A DNA stretch of 64,000 nt, taken from NCBI RefSeq assembly GCF_030689025.1, contig NZ_JAUYWA010000006.1, positions 94,518 through 158,517 on the forward strand, written 5' to 3'. Positions within the stretch are counted from its first letter, which is position 1, and each line of letters opens with the position of its first letter. This DNA is from Oceanobacter sp. 1_MG-2023 (GTDB lineage: Bacteria > Pseudomonadota > Gammaproteobacteria > Pseudomonadales > Oceanobacteraceae). This document shows positions 1-11,516 of this stretch, piece by piece. The position numbers and the translations under genes were made by a program. The notes beneath the pieces were generated by a model. It saw only the letters and a list, made by a program, of their open reading frames with translations. It ran no database searches and was not told where the DNA came from.

Positions 1-602
1 ATCTTGTCTTCGCTGAAATGATAATCCAGAGAAGCCGAGGCGGTTTCACTCTCACCGCCTTCGGCAACCCCCGACAGTGAGCCAAATTGCCATTCCGATA
101 CCCGATACACGGTGAGTGCCGGAGTCACTGACCACTGCCCTGCCAGCCCCAGTGCTGCACTGTCCAGCTGCCATTGCGCACCACTGCGTATCCCGCGGGC
201 CACCAGCATTCGGGCATCAAGCGCCAAGACTTCATCCGCCGCCAGATCACTCCCTTGCTCCAGCGAATAATAATAACGGGACATCCCCTTGGAGAAAGAC
301 AAGTCGTAATGCCAGCGCTGCTGCCATTCGACAAAATAACGCTGCACACCGAGGTCGGCTTCACTCTGGCCAGAGCTCCAGCTCACCCCGACCTGCGCCC
401 GGGCATCGGCATAAGCGTATTCACCGGCGCTAAATGGCCCATCCCAGCCGTTCACCATATCCAACACGGGTACCGGCTCCGAACTGGAAACCAGATCAAC
501 AGAGGAATACACAGAATCGGCGACAGCAAAGCAAGGGCCCAGTAACAGCCCCGTTGTGGTCAAAACCGAGACAGCCACCGGGACAAACGAGGTAACGCGC
601 AT
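1..602 (-). CDS. Exported protein of unknown function (C-terminus beyond window)
   Basis: The frame is open from the ATG at 602 to the left edge, about 200 residues, with no stop. The first 28 residues form a classical signal peptide (MRVTSF, a hydrophobic run, then CFAVA before DSVYSS), so the product is exported. The mature part is rich in alternating polar and aromatic residues (for example WQQRWHYDLSFS, SRYYYSLEQ), which suggests beta strands of an outer-membrane or secreted barrel-like protein. An in-frame TGA lies upstream of the ATG, so no earlier start is available. The ribosome-binding site is poor. I do not recognise the family. The neighbour at 803-1747 faces the same way. Confidence 0.6.
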   Translation of the reverse strand, partial: MRVTSFVPVAVSVLTTTGLLLGPCFAVADSVYSSVDLVSSSEPVPVLDMVNGWDGPFSAGEYAYADARAQVGVSWSSGQSEADLGVQRYFVEWQQRWHYDLSFSKGMSRYYYSLEQGSDLAADEVLALDARMLVARGIRSGAQWQLDSAALGLAGQWSVTPALTVYRVSEWQFGSLSGVAEGGESETASASLDYHFSEDK

Positions 603-802
603 GAAAGAACCAAACCCTATTCGTGGAAGGAGAGGAAAAGCCGCTCATTGGAACAAACCGCGACTGATTTGAAAACGCCGTTTACACAGCGTGTGCTTTC
701 ATGATGTTTTACAACGTTCCGCCGTGACCAGTCGCAGTGACCAATTGCAAGGTCTGCCTCTGTGTCCGATCGCTACAAGGATGTACTCAACCGATAACCA
801 AC

Positions 803-1747
803 TCAGCCTGCCTGCCGTGCAGCGATTTTATAACTGTAGGTCTGCAAGACAGCATGAGCCAGAGTCAGATTCGGTGCCGCCACGCCCATGGCCTCGGCCC
901 GATGTAGCATATCACCCACCACGTGCTCCCCTTCTATCGGCAAACCTTGTTGCATATCCCGGTACATCGACGCCGTAAACGATGACTTGGGATTGGTCAG
1001 CATCCGCTCAATGGCCGTAATACCTTCAGCCGCCAACGGATAACCACTGGCCGCTGCGGTATCAGTGCACTCCCGGATGGTCGCCAACGCAATCGCGCCA
1101 CCGGCCTCACTTTGCATATAGTCACCTACCGACCCTTGCAGCAGGCAGTTCAAGGCTCCCAACGGAGCCATCAGGCAGAATTTATCCCACATGGACTGCA
1201 GGATATGATGACCATCTCCCAGCGTAATACCGGCATCCGCAAACAAGGCCCGAATTTCAGCAACCGCCTTGTCTTGCGCTGCCGTACGGGCACCAACCGT
1301 GACCTGACTGCCCGGACTACGCACCACAACGGTATGGGTGTCGGCCAATGTCGCCACGGTTTTGGCGATCCCGCCCAACACCTGCCCGGCACCAAAACTG
1401 GCATCCAGATCGTCCAGCTGCCGCAAGCCATTCAGCAACGGCAAAATCATCGTCTGCGCACTGACCAGCGGTCGGATATCTTTGATCACCTCCGCTAGCG
1501 AATAGGCCTTATTGGTCAGCACAATCAGATCGAACGTCGCCGCCGATGTGGCCAATTGAGCCGCCGTGCAGCCACGCGGCTGAAAATCGAAGGTCTGATC
1601 AGGCAGTCGTACCGTCAAACCACTGGCCAATTCCAGCTGACGCTGCTGGCGAACCAGATACGTTACATCCACACCCTGGCGCTGCAACAGCCCACCGAAC
1701 AAGCCTCCAACGGCCCCGGCTCCTACGACCAGTATTTTCATCGTCAT
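803..1747 (-). CDS. 2-dehydropantoate 2-reductase family protein (PanE/ApbA-like)
   Basis: A 314-residue protein starts with a Rossmann NAD(P)-binding motif, ILVVGAGAVGG, at residues 5-15. The C-terminal half is all-helical with the family's conserved lysine region (MWDKFCLMAPLGALNCLL). Family members reduce ketopantoate to pantoate in coenzyme A synthesis. Stand-alone paralogs like this often act on other 2-keto acids, so panE is not asserted. A second ATG six bases downstream (1741) sits at a better distance from a GGGA sequence and may be the true start. It is transcribed away from katG across a 310-bp divergent region. Confidence 0.8.
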   Translation of the reverse strand: MTMKILVVGAGAVGGLFGGLLQRQGVDVTYLVRQQRQLELASGLTVRLPDQTFDFQPRGCTAAQLATSAATFDLIVLTNKAYSLAEVIKDIRPLVSAQTMILPLLNGLRQLDDLDASFGAGQVLGGIAKTVATLADTHTVVVRSPGSQVTVGARTAAQDKAVAEIRALFADAGITLGDGHHILQSMWDKFCLMAPLGALNCLLQGSVGDYMQSEAGGAIALATIRECTDTAAASGYPLAAEGITAIERMLTNPKSSFTASMYRDMQQGLPIEGEHVVGDMLHRAEAMGVAAPNLTLAHAVLQTYSYKIAARQAG

Positions 1748-4244
<2,497 letters not shown>

Positions 4245-4275
4245 ACTCTGGTTAGAAACAGGCGACGCAGCCAGA

Positions 4276-4353
4276 CAGGATTCTGATGCCAGAGAGCGCA
4301 GAATCCTGCGTCAATCCTACCCCAGGGTGGTTTGATCACCTTGGGTCGTTTGT
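4276..4353 (+). terminator. Two hairpins after katG, weak terminator
   Basis: The first is a 10-bp perfect inverted repeat, CAGGATTCTG (4276-4285) with CAGAATCCTG (4299-4308). The second pairs CCCAGGGTG (4321-4329) with CACCTTGGG (4337-4345), with one G-U pair, and is followed by TCGTTTGT. The second is the better terminator candidate, but its U-tract is poor. Confidence 0.45.
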
Positions 4354-4476
4354 ATTCGCCAGAGAGCAGGATATGGGCCCATCCGAAGGGTGAGATATGC
4401 GCCAGAAGGTCGGATGAGCCTTACGCGTGCCCCCTCCTGCACAGCAGGACGGGGCACGCGGTCTATCCGCCAATCC

Positions 4477-5406
4477 TCAACTTGCGGTATACCCGCCGTC
4501 GATAACCAGCTTCTGGCCAGTAATAAAGGAAGCCTCGTCCGACATCAGGAACACCGCCGGCTTGGCGATTTCAGCCGGAACCCCCATGCGACCGCCGAAT
4601 TTCCCGCGCGGGACGATATCTGCATCTTTCACCGGGTCGTTACACAGCGGGTGCAGTGCCGCCAGCTGGGTAAAATCAAAGGCATCGGTTTCCAAAGTCT
4701 TCTCGTGCGACAACTTCTCTTTGTCGGTCGTGACAGCAGCCTGGAACAACGGCGTCATGATATAGCCCGGATTCACGGTATTCACCCGAATCCCGTATTC
4801 CGCAAACTGCAGTGCGAGAGCTTTCGACAGGCCGACAACGCCGTGTTTTCCCATCGTGTACTGGATCAGGTTGAAGCGTTCGATCAGCACCTCGCCCGTC
4901 TCTGCGTTCACCACCTTCGGGCGGCCGGCGACACCGTGGATGCTCGATACCAGCACGATTGAGCCCTTGGTCCCGTGCTTCATCATCAGCCGTGAGCCGT
5001 AGAGCGCGGTATTGAACACCCCATCCTCGTTGATGCTCTGGATGAATTTTTTCGACTTCAGAACCGCCTCGGGGTCCTTGTCAAAATCCTCGGCCGTCGC
5101 CACACCGGCATTGGCCATGATGGCATCAACCCGGCCATAGGTATTCTCGGTAATCTCGAAAAGCTGCTCGACATCCTTTGGATTGGACACGTCGGTATGC
5201 ACGTAGAGCGCATGCCCGGCGCCATATTCCTCGTTCAGGCTCTTGGCAAACACCTCGCCCAGCTCGTCGTTGATATCGGAAATGACGACTCCCTCGGCCC
5301 CTTCGGCCAAGGCTTCGCGGACTGTTGCCGAGCCGATGGAATCGAACCCGGGAATGACCGAAACGGCCCCCGTTACCACAACAACCTTGCCAGTCAACTT
5401 ACCCAT
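4477..5406 (-). CDS. Short-chain dehydrogenase/reductase (SDR) with enlarged loops
   Basis: A 309-residue NAD(P)-dependent oxidoreductase of the SDR superfamily; substrate unknown. The cofactor motif is TG(12-13)...IG(24-25). The NAG motif is at 99-101, the catalytic Ser at 154/155, Tyr183 and Lys187 (YTMGK), and PGYIMT follows. The TG-to-IG distance is about twice the usual. About 29 residues separate Ser154 from Tyr183 instead of about 13, because of an insert ending near ERFNL. The start at 5406 follows AAAGGAG by 8 nt; the frame continues 22 codons further upstream without support. A TetR-like stub lies divergently upstream and may be its lost regulator. Confidence 0.85.
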   Translation of the reverse strand: MGKLTGKVVVVTGAVSVIPGFDSIGSATVREALAEGAEGVVISDINDELGEVFAKSLNEEYGAGHALYVHTDVSNPKDVEQLFEITENTYGRVDAIMANAGVATAEDFDKDPEAVLKSKKFIQSINEDGVFNTALYGSRLMMKHGTKGSIVLVSSIHGVAGRPKVVNAETGEVLIERFNLIQYTMGKHGVVGLSKALALQFAEYGIRVNTVNPGYIMTPLFQAAVTTDKEKLSHEKTLETDAFDFTQLAALHPLCNDPVKDADIVPRGKFGGRMGVPAEIAKPAVFLMSDEASFITGQKLVIDGGYTAS

Positions 5407-5774
5407 CTTGAATACTCCTTTGGTTGAGATATTGGCAAATACATGCGGCGGTGTGGCCACTTTGACCCTCATCAGGTTCCGGAAGCCTCATGCAGCGCAA
5501 GGGCCTGGAACTCCCCTTTCCGCACGTTTTACCTCGGTTCTCGGCGCCTTTGCACCGACGGTCCGGATCACCGGCCGCGGTGTTTTCTACTTGAAGGCAC
5601 GTCATGACCCTGTTCTTCCAAACAAGGTCGGAACTGCAGCCAAACCACAGTAAAAACTGTCAGATCCAGTGATATTTTACGCCTGCATACTATCTGTATC
5701 CATATCCCATCCTGCGAGACTGCGGCTATCATCACGTAATCCGACGGACCGGAGGAAAGACGAAGAAAGACGAA
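5407..5774. other. Intergenic region upstream of the SDR gene, no gene seen
   Basis: 368 bp between the SDR start and the TetR-like stub. The short frames here have no homology I recognise and poor starts. It probably holds the promoter of the SDR gene and the former divergent regulator promoter. I see no clear -35/-10 pair. Confidence 0.35.
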
Positions 5775-5834
5775 ATGAGCTTGCGCGCAGACGGACGCAA
5801 AAACCGGCAACGCATTATTGATACGTCTACACGT
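5775..5834 (+). pseudogene. TetR-family regulator, N-terminal stub
   Basis: ATG at 5775 opens MSLRADGRKNRQRIIDTSTR, which closely resembles the first helix of TetR repressors (RADGRRNRERILEAA-like). The next residues (AGVLYPCAMRIS) no longer follow the family: no helix-turn-helix and no ligand domain. The frame runs on without homology to 6062, into the glcB 3' end. GGAGG occurs at 5751-5755, somewhat far upstream. I read this as a regulator truncated by deletion, left beside the divergent SDR gene. The match is short, so confidence is limited. Confidence 0.5.
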
Positions 5835-5931
5835 GCGGGCGTGCTCTACCCCTGTGCCATGCGGATATCATCGGTCACGAGAGGCCTTTTGGGTTTCGAT
5901 CAATGGGTCTTGCTTTACCAGTCATTTGGAC

Positions 5932-5981
5932 AGCCCAAAAAAAACAAAACCCCGATCAGCTACGCCAATCGGGGTTTGTTT
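5932..5981 (-). terminator. Rho-independent terminator of glcB
   Basis: The stem ACCCCGAT (5949-5956) pairs with ATCGGGGT (5968-5975), and flanking A/T bases extend it. Read on the minus strand, the hairpin is followed by TTTTGTTTTTTTT, a strong U-tract. It lies 50-100 bp past the glcB stop. Confidence 0.9.
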
Positions 5982-6031
5982 GTGTCACCGTGTCACCCGG
6001 CATTCCGGGTCAACAGACCACAGGCTACAGA

Positions 6032-8209
6032 CTACAGGGCAGCCTTGTACTTCAGACGGTAAGCGTGCAGCAAAGGCTCGGTATAACCGCTCGGTTGCTC
6101 TTTACCTTTGAAGATCAGGTCAGACGCAGCCTGGAAGGCAATGCCGTCCAGCGCCGGGGTCATGGCGGTGTATTCCGCATCGCCCGCGTTCTGGCCATCC
6201 ACGATAGCGGCCATACGCTTGAGGCTATCTTCAACCTGCTCTTTGGTACAGACGCCGTGTTCCAGCCAGTTGGCAACGTGCTGGGAAGAGATACGCAAGG
6301 TTGCGCGGTCTTCCATCAGGCCAACGTTATTGATATCAGGCACTTTGGAACAACCAACTCCCTGGTTAACCCAACGCACAACATAACCCAGAATACCCTG
6401 ACAGTTATTGTCGATTTCACGCTGGATCTGCTCTTCCGTCAGTGCAGCTTGCTGCTCTCCACTCATCAACGGGATGGTCAGGATATCGTCAACCGATGCA
6501 AAATCACGCTTCTTCAGCTCTTCCTGTACCGCAAAGACATCCACTTGGTGGTAATGCAACGCGTGCAGGGTAGCGGCTGTTGGTGAAGGCACCCAGGCGG
6601 TGTTGGCACCGGCTTTTGGATGGCCGATCTTCTGCTCCATCATCTGGCCCATTTCATCCGGAATGGCCCACATGCCTTTACCGATCTGGGCGCGCCCTTG
6701 CAGACCGTATTTCAGACCAGTATCAACGTTCCAGTTTTCATAGCTGTTGATCCACAACTGCTGCTTCATGGTGGTTTTGGGTACAAAAGCCCCTGCCAGC
6801 ATGGACGTGTGGATTTCATCACCGGTGCGATCCAGGAAGCCAGTGTTGATAAAGACAACCCGGTCTTTGGCAGAACGAATACATTCGGCCAGGTTAACCG
6901 TGGTGCGACGCTCTTCGTCCATGATGCCCATTTTCACGGTAAACCGTGGCAGACCCAGAGTATCTTCTACCCGGCCAAACAGTTCGTTGGCAAATGCCAC
7001 TTCTTCCGGGCCGTGCATTTTCGGTTTTACGATATTGACCGAACCCGTGGTGCTGTTCTGGAACGGGGCATTGCCGTTCAGGTCATGCATGGCGCACAAG
7101 GTCGTGACCATGGCGTCCATGATACCTTCCGGCACTTCGTTACCGTCTTTGTCGAGCATCGCCGGGTTGGTCATCAGATGGCCAACGTTACGAATAAACA
7201 ACATCGAGCGGCCTTTCAGCTTCACGCTGTCGCCATTCAGACCGGTGTATTCACGATCCGGATTCATACGACGGGTAAAGGTCTTGCCGCCTTTGGTGAC
7301 CTGTTCTTCCAGGTTACCTTGCATCAGACCAAGCCAGTTGCCATAGGTGATGACTTTATCTTCCGCGTCTACCGCCGCAACCGAGTCTTCACAATCCATA
7401 ATGGTGGTCAGAGCCGATTCCATCAGGATATCTTTGACTCCGGCAGAATCAGTGGCGCCAACCATGCTGCTGGCGTCGATTTGCAGTTCAAAGTGCAAGC
7501 CGTTGTTAACAAACAGAATCGCCGTCGGTGCCGCCGCATCGCCCAGGAAGCCTTGCAATTGCGCTGCATCGGCCAAACCAGTGGTCGAACCGTCTGCCAG
7601 TGTAACCTGCAACTGACCGTCAACAATGGTATACGCGGTGCTGCCAACGTGTGAGCCGGTCGCCAGCGGAATCGCCTGGTTCAGGAAATCACGTGCATAA
7701 GCAATTACCTTGTTACCACGTACTTCGTTATAGCCTTTGCCTTTTTCGGCACCACCATCTTCAGCAATCACATTGGTGCCGTACAACCCATCGTACAGCG
7801 AACCCCAACGGGCGTTGGCGGCGTTCAGCGCAAAGCGGGCGTTCATCACAGGAACTACCAGCTGCGGGCCTGCCATCTGGCCGATTTCCGGCTCGACGTT
7901 TTGGGTTTCTGCTTCAAATTGATCCGCTTGTGGCAGCAGATAGCCTATCTCTTGCAGGAATGCTTTGTATTCTTCTGCGTTGTGAGGCTGACCTTTACGC
8001 TCGGTGTGGTACAGATCAATCTTGGCTTGCAGGTCGTCACGCTTGGCCAGCAACTGACGGTTTTTAGGGGCCAAATCGTTGACCACTGCATCAAATCCGG
8101 CCCAGAAAGCATCGACATCCACGCCGGTGCCAGGAATTGCTTTTTCATTTACGAAGTCATACAGGGCTTGGGCAATCTGAATGCCACCCTTCTGAACGTA
8201 TCCAGTCAT
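6032..8209 (-). CDS. glcB: Malate synthase G
   Basis: Condenses glyoxylate with acetyl-CoA to malate, letting the cell grow on acetate, glycolate or fatty acids. At 725 residues it has the length of the monomeric G isoform, not the shorter A isoform. Visible signatures are [13 protein letters not shown] (acidic active-site segment), [14 protein letters not shown], and the C-terminal region [14 protein letters not shown] ([16 protein letters not shown]). The ATG at 8209 follows AGAGG by a few bases. No isocitrate lyase or glycolate oxidase gene is adjacent; the gene appears monocistronic, with its own terminator. Confidence 0.97.
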   Translation of the reverse strand: MTGYVQKGGIQIAQALYDFVNEKAIPGTGVDVDAFWAGFDAVVNDLAPKNRQLLAKRDDLQAKIDLYHTERKGQPHNAEEYKAFLQEIGYLLPQADQFEAETQNVEPEIGQMAGPQLVVPVMNARFALNAANARWGSLYDGLYGTNVIAEDGGAEKGKGYNEVRGNKVIAYARDFLNQAIPLATGSHVGSTAYTIVDGQLQVTLADGSTTGLADAAQLQGFLGDAAAPTAILFVNNGLHFELQIDASSMVGATDSAGVKDILMESALTTIMDCEDSVAAVDAEDKVITYGNWLGLMQGNLEEQVTKGGKTFTRRMNPDREYTGLNGDSVKLKGRSMLFIRNVGHLMTNPAMLDKDGNEVPEGIMDAMVTTLCAMHDLNGNAPFQNSTTGSVNIVKPKMHGPEEVAFANELFGRVEDTLGLPRFTVKMGIMDEERRTTVNLAECIRSAKDRVVFINTGFLDRTGDEIHTSMLAGAFVPKTTMKQQLWINSYENWNVDTGLKYGLQGRAQIGKGMWAIPDEMGQMMEQKIGHPKAGANTAWVPSPTAATLHALHYHQVDVFAVQEELKKRDFASVDDILTIPLMSGEQQAALTEEQIQREIDNNCQGILGYVVRWVNQGVGCSKVPDINNVGLMEDRATLRISSQHVANWLEHGVCTKEQVEDSLKRMAAIVDGQNAGDAEYTAMTPALDGIAFQAASDLIFKGKEQPSGYTEPLLHAYRLKYKAAL

Positions 8210-8582
8210 TTTTGGGCCTCTATGGTCATAATAGCTCCGGCAAAATACAGCTTGGGTACCGGAGTAACTCAGGAACTCGCGAGCTATATTGCCCGCTTAT
8301 GTTAATCATTAATACAGCGGCCAGTATAGCCGCCCATCCCTCACCCTGATAACCGGTATGAAGGACATACTTGCCATTCATCAAACAAATAGAAGATAAC
8401 GGTATAATTAAGATTGGGCGACCAAAACAGCGCAACCACCGTCTCACGATCAATCAGCATTCCTCTGGGCATCCCTTCTTTGATCGTTGCTTCAATGTTA
8501 TATCCAGCAGGCTGTTGATTTTATCCCTGCTGCCTACTGGCTTCGGTAAAATGCTCTTTTTCAATGAATTCCCGGACTCCTC
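8210..8582. other. Gene-free stretch upstream of glcB, possible glcB promoter
   Basis: About 370 bp with no convincing gene. On the minus strand TATACT (plus 8323-8328) lies 18 bp from TTATCA (plus 8347-8352), a plausible sigma-70 promoter for glcB about 115 bp from its start. The segment from 8371 to 8582 borders the IS5-like remnant and may contain further decayed mobile sequence, but I could not identify it. Confidence 0.35.
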
Positions 8583-8736
8583 ATGCGTGGCGCTGACAAT
8601 CCATTCCTCCGGAGCGTTTATTGAGAGCCTTGCTGCTGCAAATCCTCTTCAGTATTCGCAGCGAACGGCAGCTGGTCGAGCAGATTCAGTACACCTGCTC
8701 TATCGCTGGTTTGTCGGCCTGAGCATTGATGAAGCC
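8583..8736 (+). mobile_element. IS5-family transposase remnant
   Basis: From 8603 the plus strand reads IPPERLLRALLLQILFSIRS then ERQLVEQIQY. After a one-base deletion at about 8693 it continues LLYRWFVGLSIDEA. This is the conserved N-terminal part of IS5-family DDE transposases. An ATG at 8583 gives MRGADN, the usual start of the family, but out of frame and directly joined to the IPPER segment, so an internal deletion removed what lay between. Homology stops at about 8736, where integrase sequence resumes on the other strand. The element is dead. Confidence 0.8.
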
Positions 8737-8876
8737 CCCACCTCTTTGGGATGTCTCCGCTTTTGCTAACGAATAAAGAACCGAATCCAGTAAACACAGG
8801 TTTTCTCGGTTCGCAGGCTGTAGCCGCGGGTGTGCATAAAGAGGCGAATGTCATTGAGAAAGGGGCTGGAAGTCAT
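8733..8876 (-). pseudogene. intI: Integron integrase IntI, N-terminal fragment
   Basis: The ATG at 8876, preceded by GGAGTG, opens MTSSPFLNDIRLFMHTRGYS, then LRTEKTCVYWIRFFIR, a TAG stop, and in the same frame QKRRHPKEVGA. This matches the N-terminal SAM-like domain of integron integrases (SxFLxxIRxxMxxxxYxxxTExxYxxWIxxFIxFHxxRHPxxMG). The stop falls where a Tyr or Phe codon is expected. Homology ends at about 8733, abutting the IS5-family remnant. The catalytic tyrosine-recombinase part is absent, so the integron can no longer act on itself. Confidence 0.8.
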
Positions 8877-9189
8877 GGATCACTCCTTGATCTGATATGT
8901 ATGCATATCCAGTATAATTGAAAGTTTGCCCAAATCCATGCGCGCTTTTTCAGAAACCTTGCCCGCTTTCCCGGACGTTGTTATCGTTAAGGCATTGATA
9001 CACGGAAAGTTGTTGCGCGGGTTGACAGATTAATACGCAAGGCACACAGGAGTTAATGCGCATGCTCGCTTTCACAGAATGGACTGATTTGGGAATGGAT
9101 TTTACTTCCTATCATTCAAGTAGTTACGGTAATTTCCCAGAAACCGGCTTGCCCAGAAACCGCGCATGCGCACTAATAATCTGTTAAAC
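8877..9189 (+). other. attI: attI-like recombination region
   Basis: The roughly 300 bp between the intI start and the first cassette gene carry no gene. GTTAAAC at 9183-9189 fits the GTTRRRY core where cassettes insert, in the right orientation relative to intI. GCGCATGC occurs near 9059 and again near 9163, possible integrase-binding repeats. A TTGACA at 9022-9027 lacks a good -10 partner, so the cassette promoter is not located. Confidence 0.5.
8897..8912 (-). promoter_or_regulatory. LexA-like box upstream of intI
   Basis: The minus strand reads CTGGATATGCATACAT, 12 of 16 bases of the gammaproteobacterial LexA consensus, ending 20 bp before the intI ATG. SOS control of intI by LexA is established for many integrons. 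The final CAG is not intact, so this is a weak call. Confidence 0.35.
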
Positions 9190-9254
9190 GTCAGTGATAG
9201 ATTGAAGAGTAGTGCTTCCAAATAGCATGTAAAATAGAGTTCTAGAGAATAGTA

Positions 9255-11435
9255 ATGGAAAAAAAATCAAAGATTAGAACTGAAATCGAAATATTCAGTG
9301 AACTAGAAAGCTTATGCTCATCTACCGGTTTCATTCATGTAATTGCATTCTTCTGTTTCAAAGACACCTTTATACACACAACAGGAGAAGGATTAACCAC
9401 AGAAACACTATCTCAACAATTTGATAAATCCAGATTGTCCCGTACAGAGTTATCTTCAATTATAGGATTGATGTGTAAAAGCGAAGTTAGCCTAGATCTG
9501 ATATCTAGAGAGAAATTAGAAGAACTAGCCTCAAAAACATGGCACTTATTAGAAGAACTACACCGAAGCTTCATTAGCCCTATAGATTTAGCAAGCATTA
9601 TTGCTAGAAATGAGAATATACAGTCACCAAAGAGTCACCTTATGAGAGAAGCCATTTTCTATGCAGGTGAAGGTGTTTATAAGCATCAGTATAGAGATTT
9701 GGCTCAAATACGTTACAAGAAAGATGCAAAATGGATTTTAGAACACAAAGGCTTTCACTTTGATGATGTAGCCAAAGTTTTTGGCGCTATCGAGAGCTTT
9801 CAACTTAATAAAATTAACGAAACAGTAAATAAAGCTAAAAGTTTACAGCTGGATAGCTATCTTACCATGTTTCAGTTCAACACTGTAGAGCTCTCAAACT
9901 TTTGTGATGTTGCACAAGAACATATTTCATCGATTATCGAAGCTTTCTCATCAAGCTTTAATAAGGGGATGGATGAATTCAACAATATTGATGATTTTAA
10001 TTATAAGAACGCATTCCCCATACTAAGACTAGGAGAAGATAGCTATGTCTCATTTCAGGGTTACAGTTTGTGGGAATCACAATATGAAAGCCCTTTCTTC
10101 TGGTTTACCGAAGACAATAGATATAGAAGTGTTGCTAGTAAAAACAGAGGTGCTTTTACGGAAGATTATACTGCAGAAAGATTATCAGGAGTTTTCACTA
10201 AAAAAAATGTATTCACTAATATAGATATATTTGAAGGTAAAAATAAAGCCGCAGAAATCGATGTTCTTGTCACTTTTGGCAATACTGCAATTGTTATTCA
10301 AGCCAAATCAAAGAAACTAACAATTGACGCCCGAAAAGGAAATAGCCTGCAGCTTAAAGAAGACTTTCAAAAGGCTGTGCAAGATGCCTACAATCAAGCA
10401 TATTTGTGCTCAAGCCTTTTAGATAAAGAAGGTGTGGTGCTTAAAAATATTAATGGAAATGTAGTAAGTTTAAAAAATGAATTAGAAACTGTTCACCCAA
10501 TATGTGTGGTTTCGGATTATTACCCAGCTCTTGCAGCCCAAGCTAGAGAGTTTCTCGAATATAAAACTTCAGAAAAAATTAAGACGCCATATGTTATGGA
10601 CGTTTTTCTTGTAGATATTTTAGCGGAAATTCTTGATACACCTCTATTCTTTTTGGATTACATTAGAAAGAGAGCTAATTTTGGCGAATCAATATTATAT
10701 AATCACGAACTTGTAATACTCAGCACCTATCTCAAGCAGAACTTCTATTTTGATGATAACCCTGACTTGGTAATGTTAGAGGATGATATTTCTTCGGACC
10801 TAGAACTGGCTATGCTTGCAAGAAGGGAAGGTGAGGATTGCCCTTCTATTCCTCCAGGCATGCTTACAATTCATCAAGGAACTCACATAGGGTCCATCAT
10901 CGATGACATTAAATTATCTGAAGAATTTGGACTTCTCAACTTAGGCTATCATTTTCTTTCGCTAGGTAGTGAAAGCATAAATATGCTCAATGATGCAATT
11001 GAGCATATGATTAACTTATATAATCAAGATAAAAAGCATCACGATATAACAACACCATTACTAGAACAAAAAACAGGACTAACAATTCACTGCAATGAAG
11101 ACCGCCCTGATTTAGCGTATAAAAAATTAGTCACACACTGCGAAAAGAGAAAATACTCAACTGAAGCAGAAACATGGTACGGAGTCTGTTTTAGCCCTTT
11201 GAAAAGACGTTTTAGTTTTGCTACTTATCACACTTCTGTGCATCAGCAATCAGATGATATGGATAAAATGGTAGCTGATTTGCGGTCTATTGATGATACT
11301 CATAAAGTAAAGAATGGAAAATTTAATTTTCCTTCGAAAAATGGAACAATAAATAGACGTGTGAAAATAGGTCGAAACGAAAAGTGCCCTTGTGGTAGTG
11401 ATAAAAAATACAAAAAATGCTGTTTGGCAAATTAA
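9255..11435 (+). CDS. PD-(D/E)XK nuclease-like protein with C-terminal SEC-C zinc motif
   Basis: A 726-residue protein, the first cassette gene after attI. The central region has a restriction-endonuclease-fold signature: E303 in FTEDYTAERL, D336 in AAEIDVLV, and Q349-A-K351 in IVIQAK. That is the D-Xn-(E/Q)XK pattern of NERD/Mrr-like nucleases. The last 22 residues are a SEC-C motif, GRNEKCPCGSDKKYKKCC, with zinc ligands C711, C713, C722 and C723. Residues 1-290 are helical and unrecognised. No transmembrane segment is obvious. Codon use is AT-rich, unlike the flanking chromosome. A role in DNA/RNA cleavage and phage defence is inference. 2.2 kb is large for a cassette gene. Confidence 0.8.
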   Translation: MEKKSKIRTEIEIFSELESLCSSTGFIHVIAFFCFKDTFIHTTGEGLTTETLSQQFDKSRLSRTELSSIIGLMCKSEVSLDLISREKLEELASKTWHLLEELHRSFISPIDLASIIARNENIQSPKSHLMREAIFYAGEGVYKHQYRDLAQIRYKKDAKWILEHKGFHFDDVAKVFGAIESFQLNKINETVNKAKSLQLDSYLTMFQFNTVELSNFCDVAQEHISSIIEAFSSSFNKGMDEFNNIDDFNYKNAFPILRLGEDSYVSFQGYSLWESQYESPFFWFTEDNRYRSVASKNRGAFTEDYTAERLSGVFTKKNVFTNIDIFEGKNKAAEIDVLVTFGNTAIVIQAKSKKLTIDARKGNSLQLKEDFQKAVQDAYNQAYLCSSLLDKEGVVLKNINGNVVSLKNELETVHPICVVSDYYPALAAQAREFLEYKTSEKIKTPYVMDVFLVDILAEILDTPLFFLDYIRKRANFGESILYNHELVILSTYLKQNFYFDDNPDLVMLEDDISSDLELAMLARREGEDCPSIPPGMLTIHQGTHIGSIIDDIKLSEEFGLLNLGYHFLSLGSESINMLNDAIEHMINLYNQDKKHHDITTPLLEQKTGLTIHCNEDRPDLAYKKLVTHCEKRKYSTEAETWYGVCFSPLKRRFSFATYHTSVHQQSDDMDKMVADLRSIDDTHKVKNGKFNFPSKNGTINRRVKIGRNEKCPCGSDKKYKKCCLAN

Positions 11436-11463
11436 TTTAAAAAGAGCCAATGAATCAAGAAAC

Positions 11464-11490
11464 ATTTAACAAGCGCCTGCAATCGGACAA
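11464..11490 (+). repeat. Half attC site (left arm only) between two cassettes
   Basis: ATTTAAC (11464-11470) fits the RYYYAAC R' core, and the bases following it (AAGCGCCTGCAATCGGACAA) look like a classical attC left arm. The complementary right arm and GTTRRRY core are missing. The sequence passes straight into the leader of the DUF2971 gene. This suggests two cassettes fused by a deletion. Confidence 0.6.
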
Positions 11491-11516
11491 TCAAACCTGT
11501 GACCCGGATTAACGAG

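Noticed and set aside
8618..8854. A 78-codon minus-strand ORF over the intI fragment
   Set aside because: It is a different frame from the integrase homology and runs across the junction with the IS5 remnant.
9022..9050. A cassette promoter starting at TTGACA (9022)
   Set aside because: No -10 hexamer lies 16-18 bp downstream.
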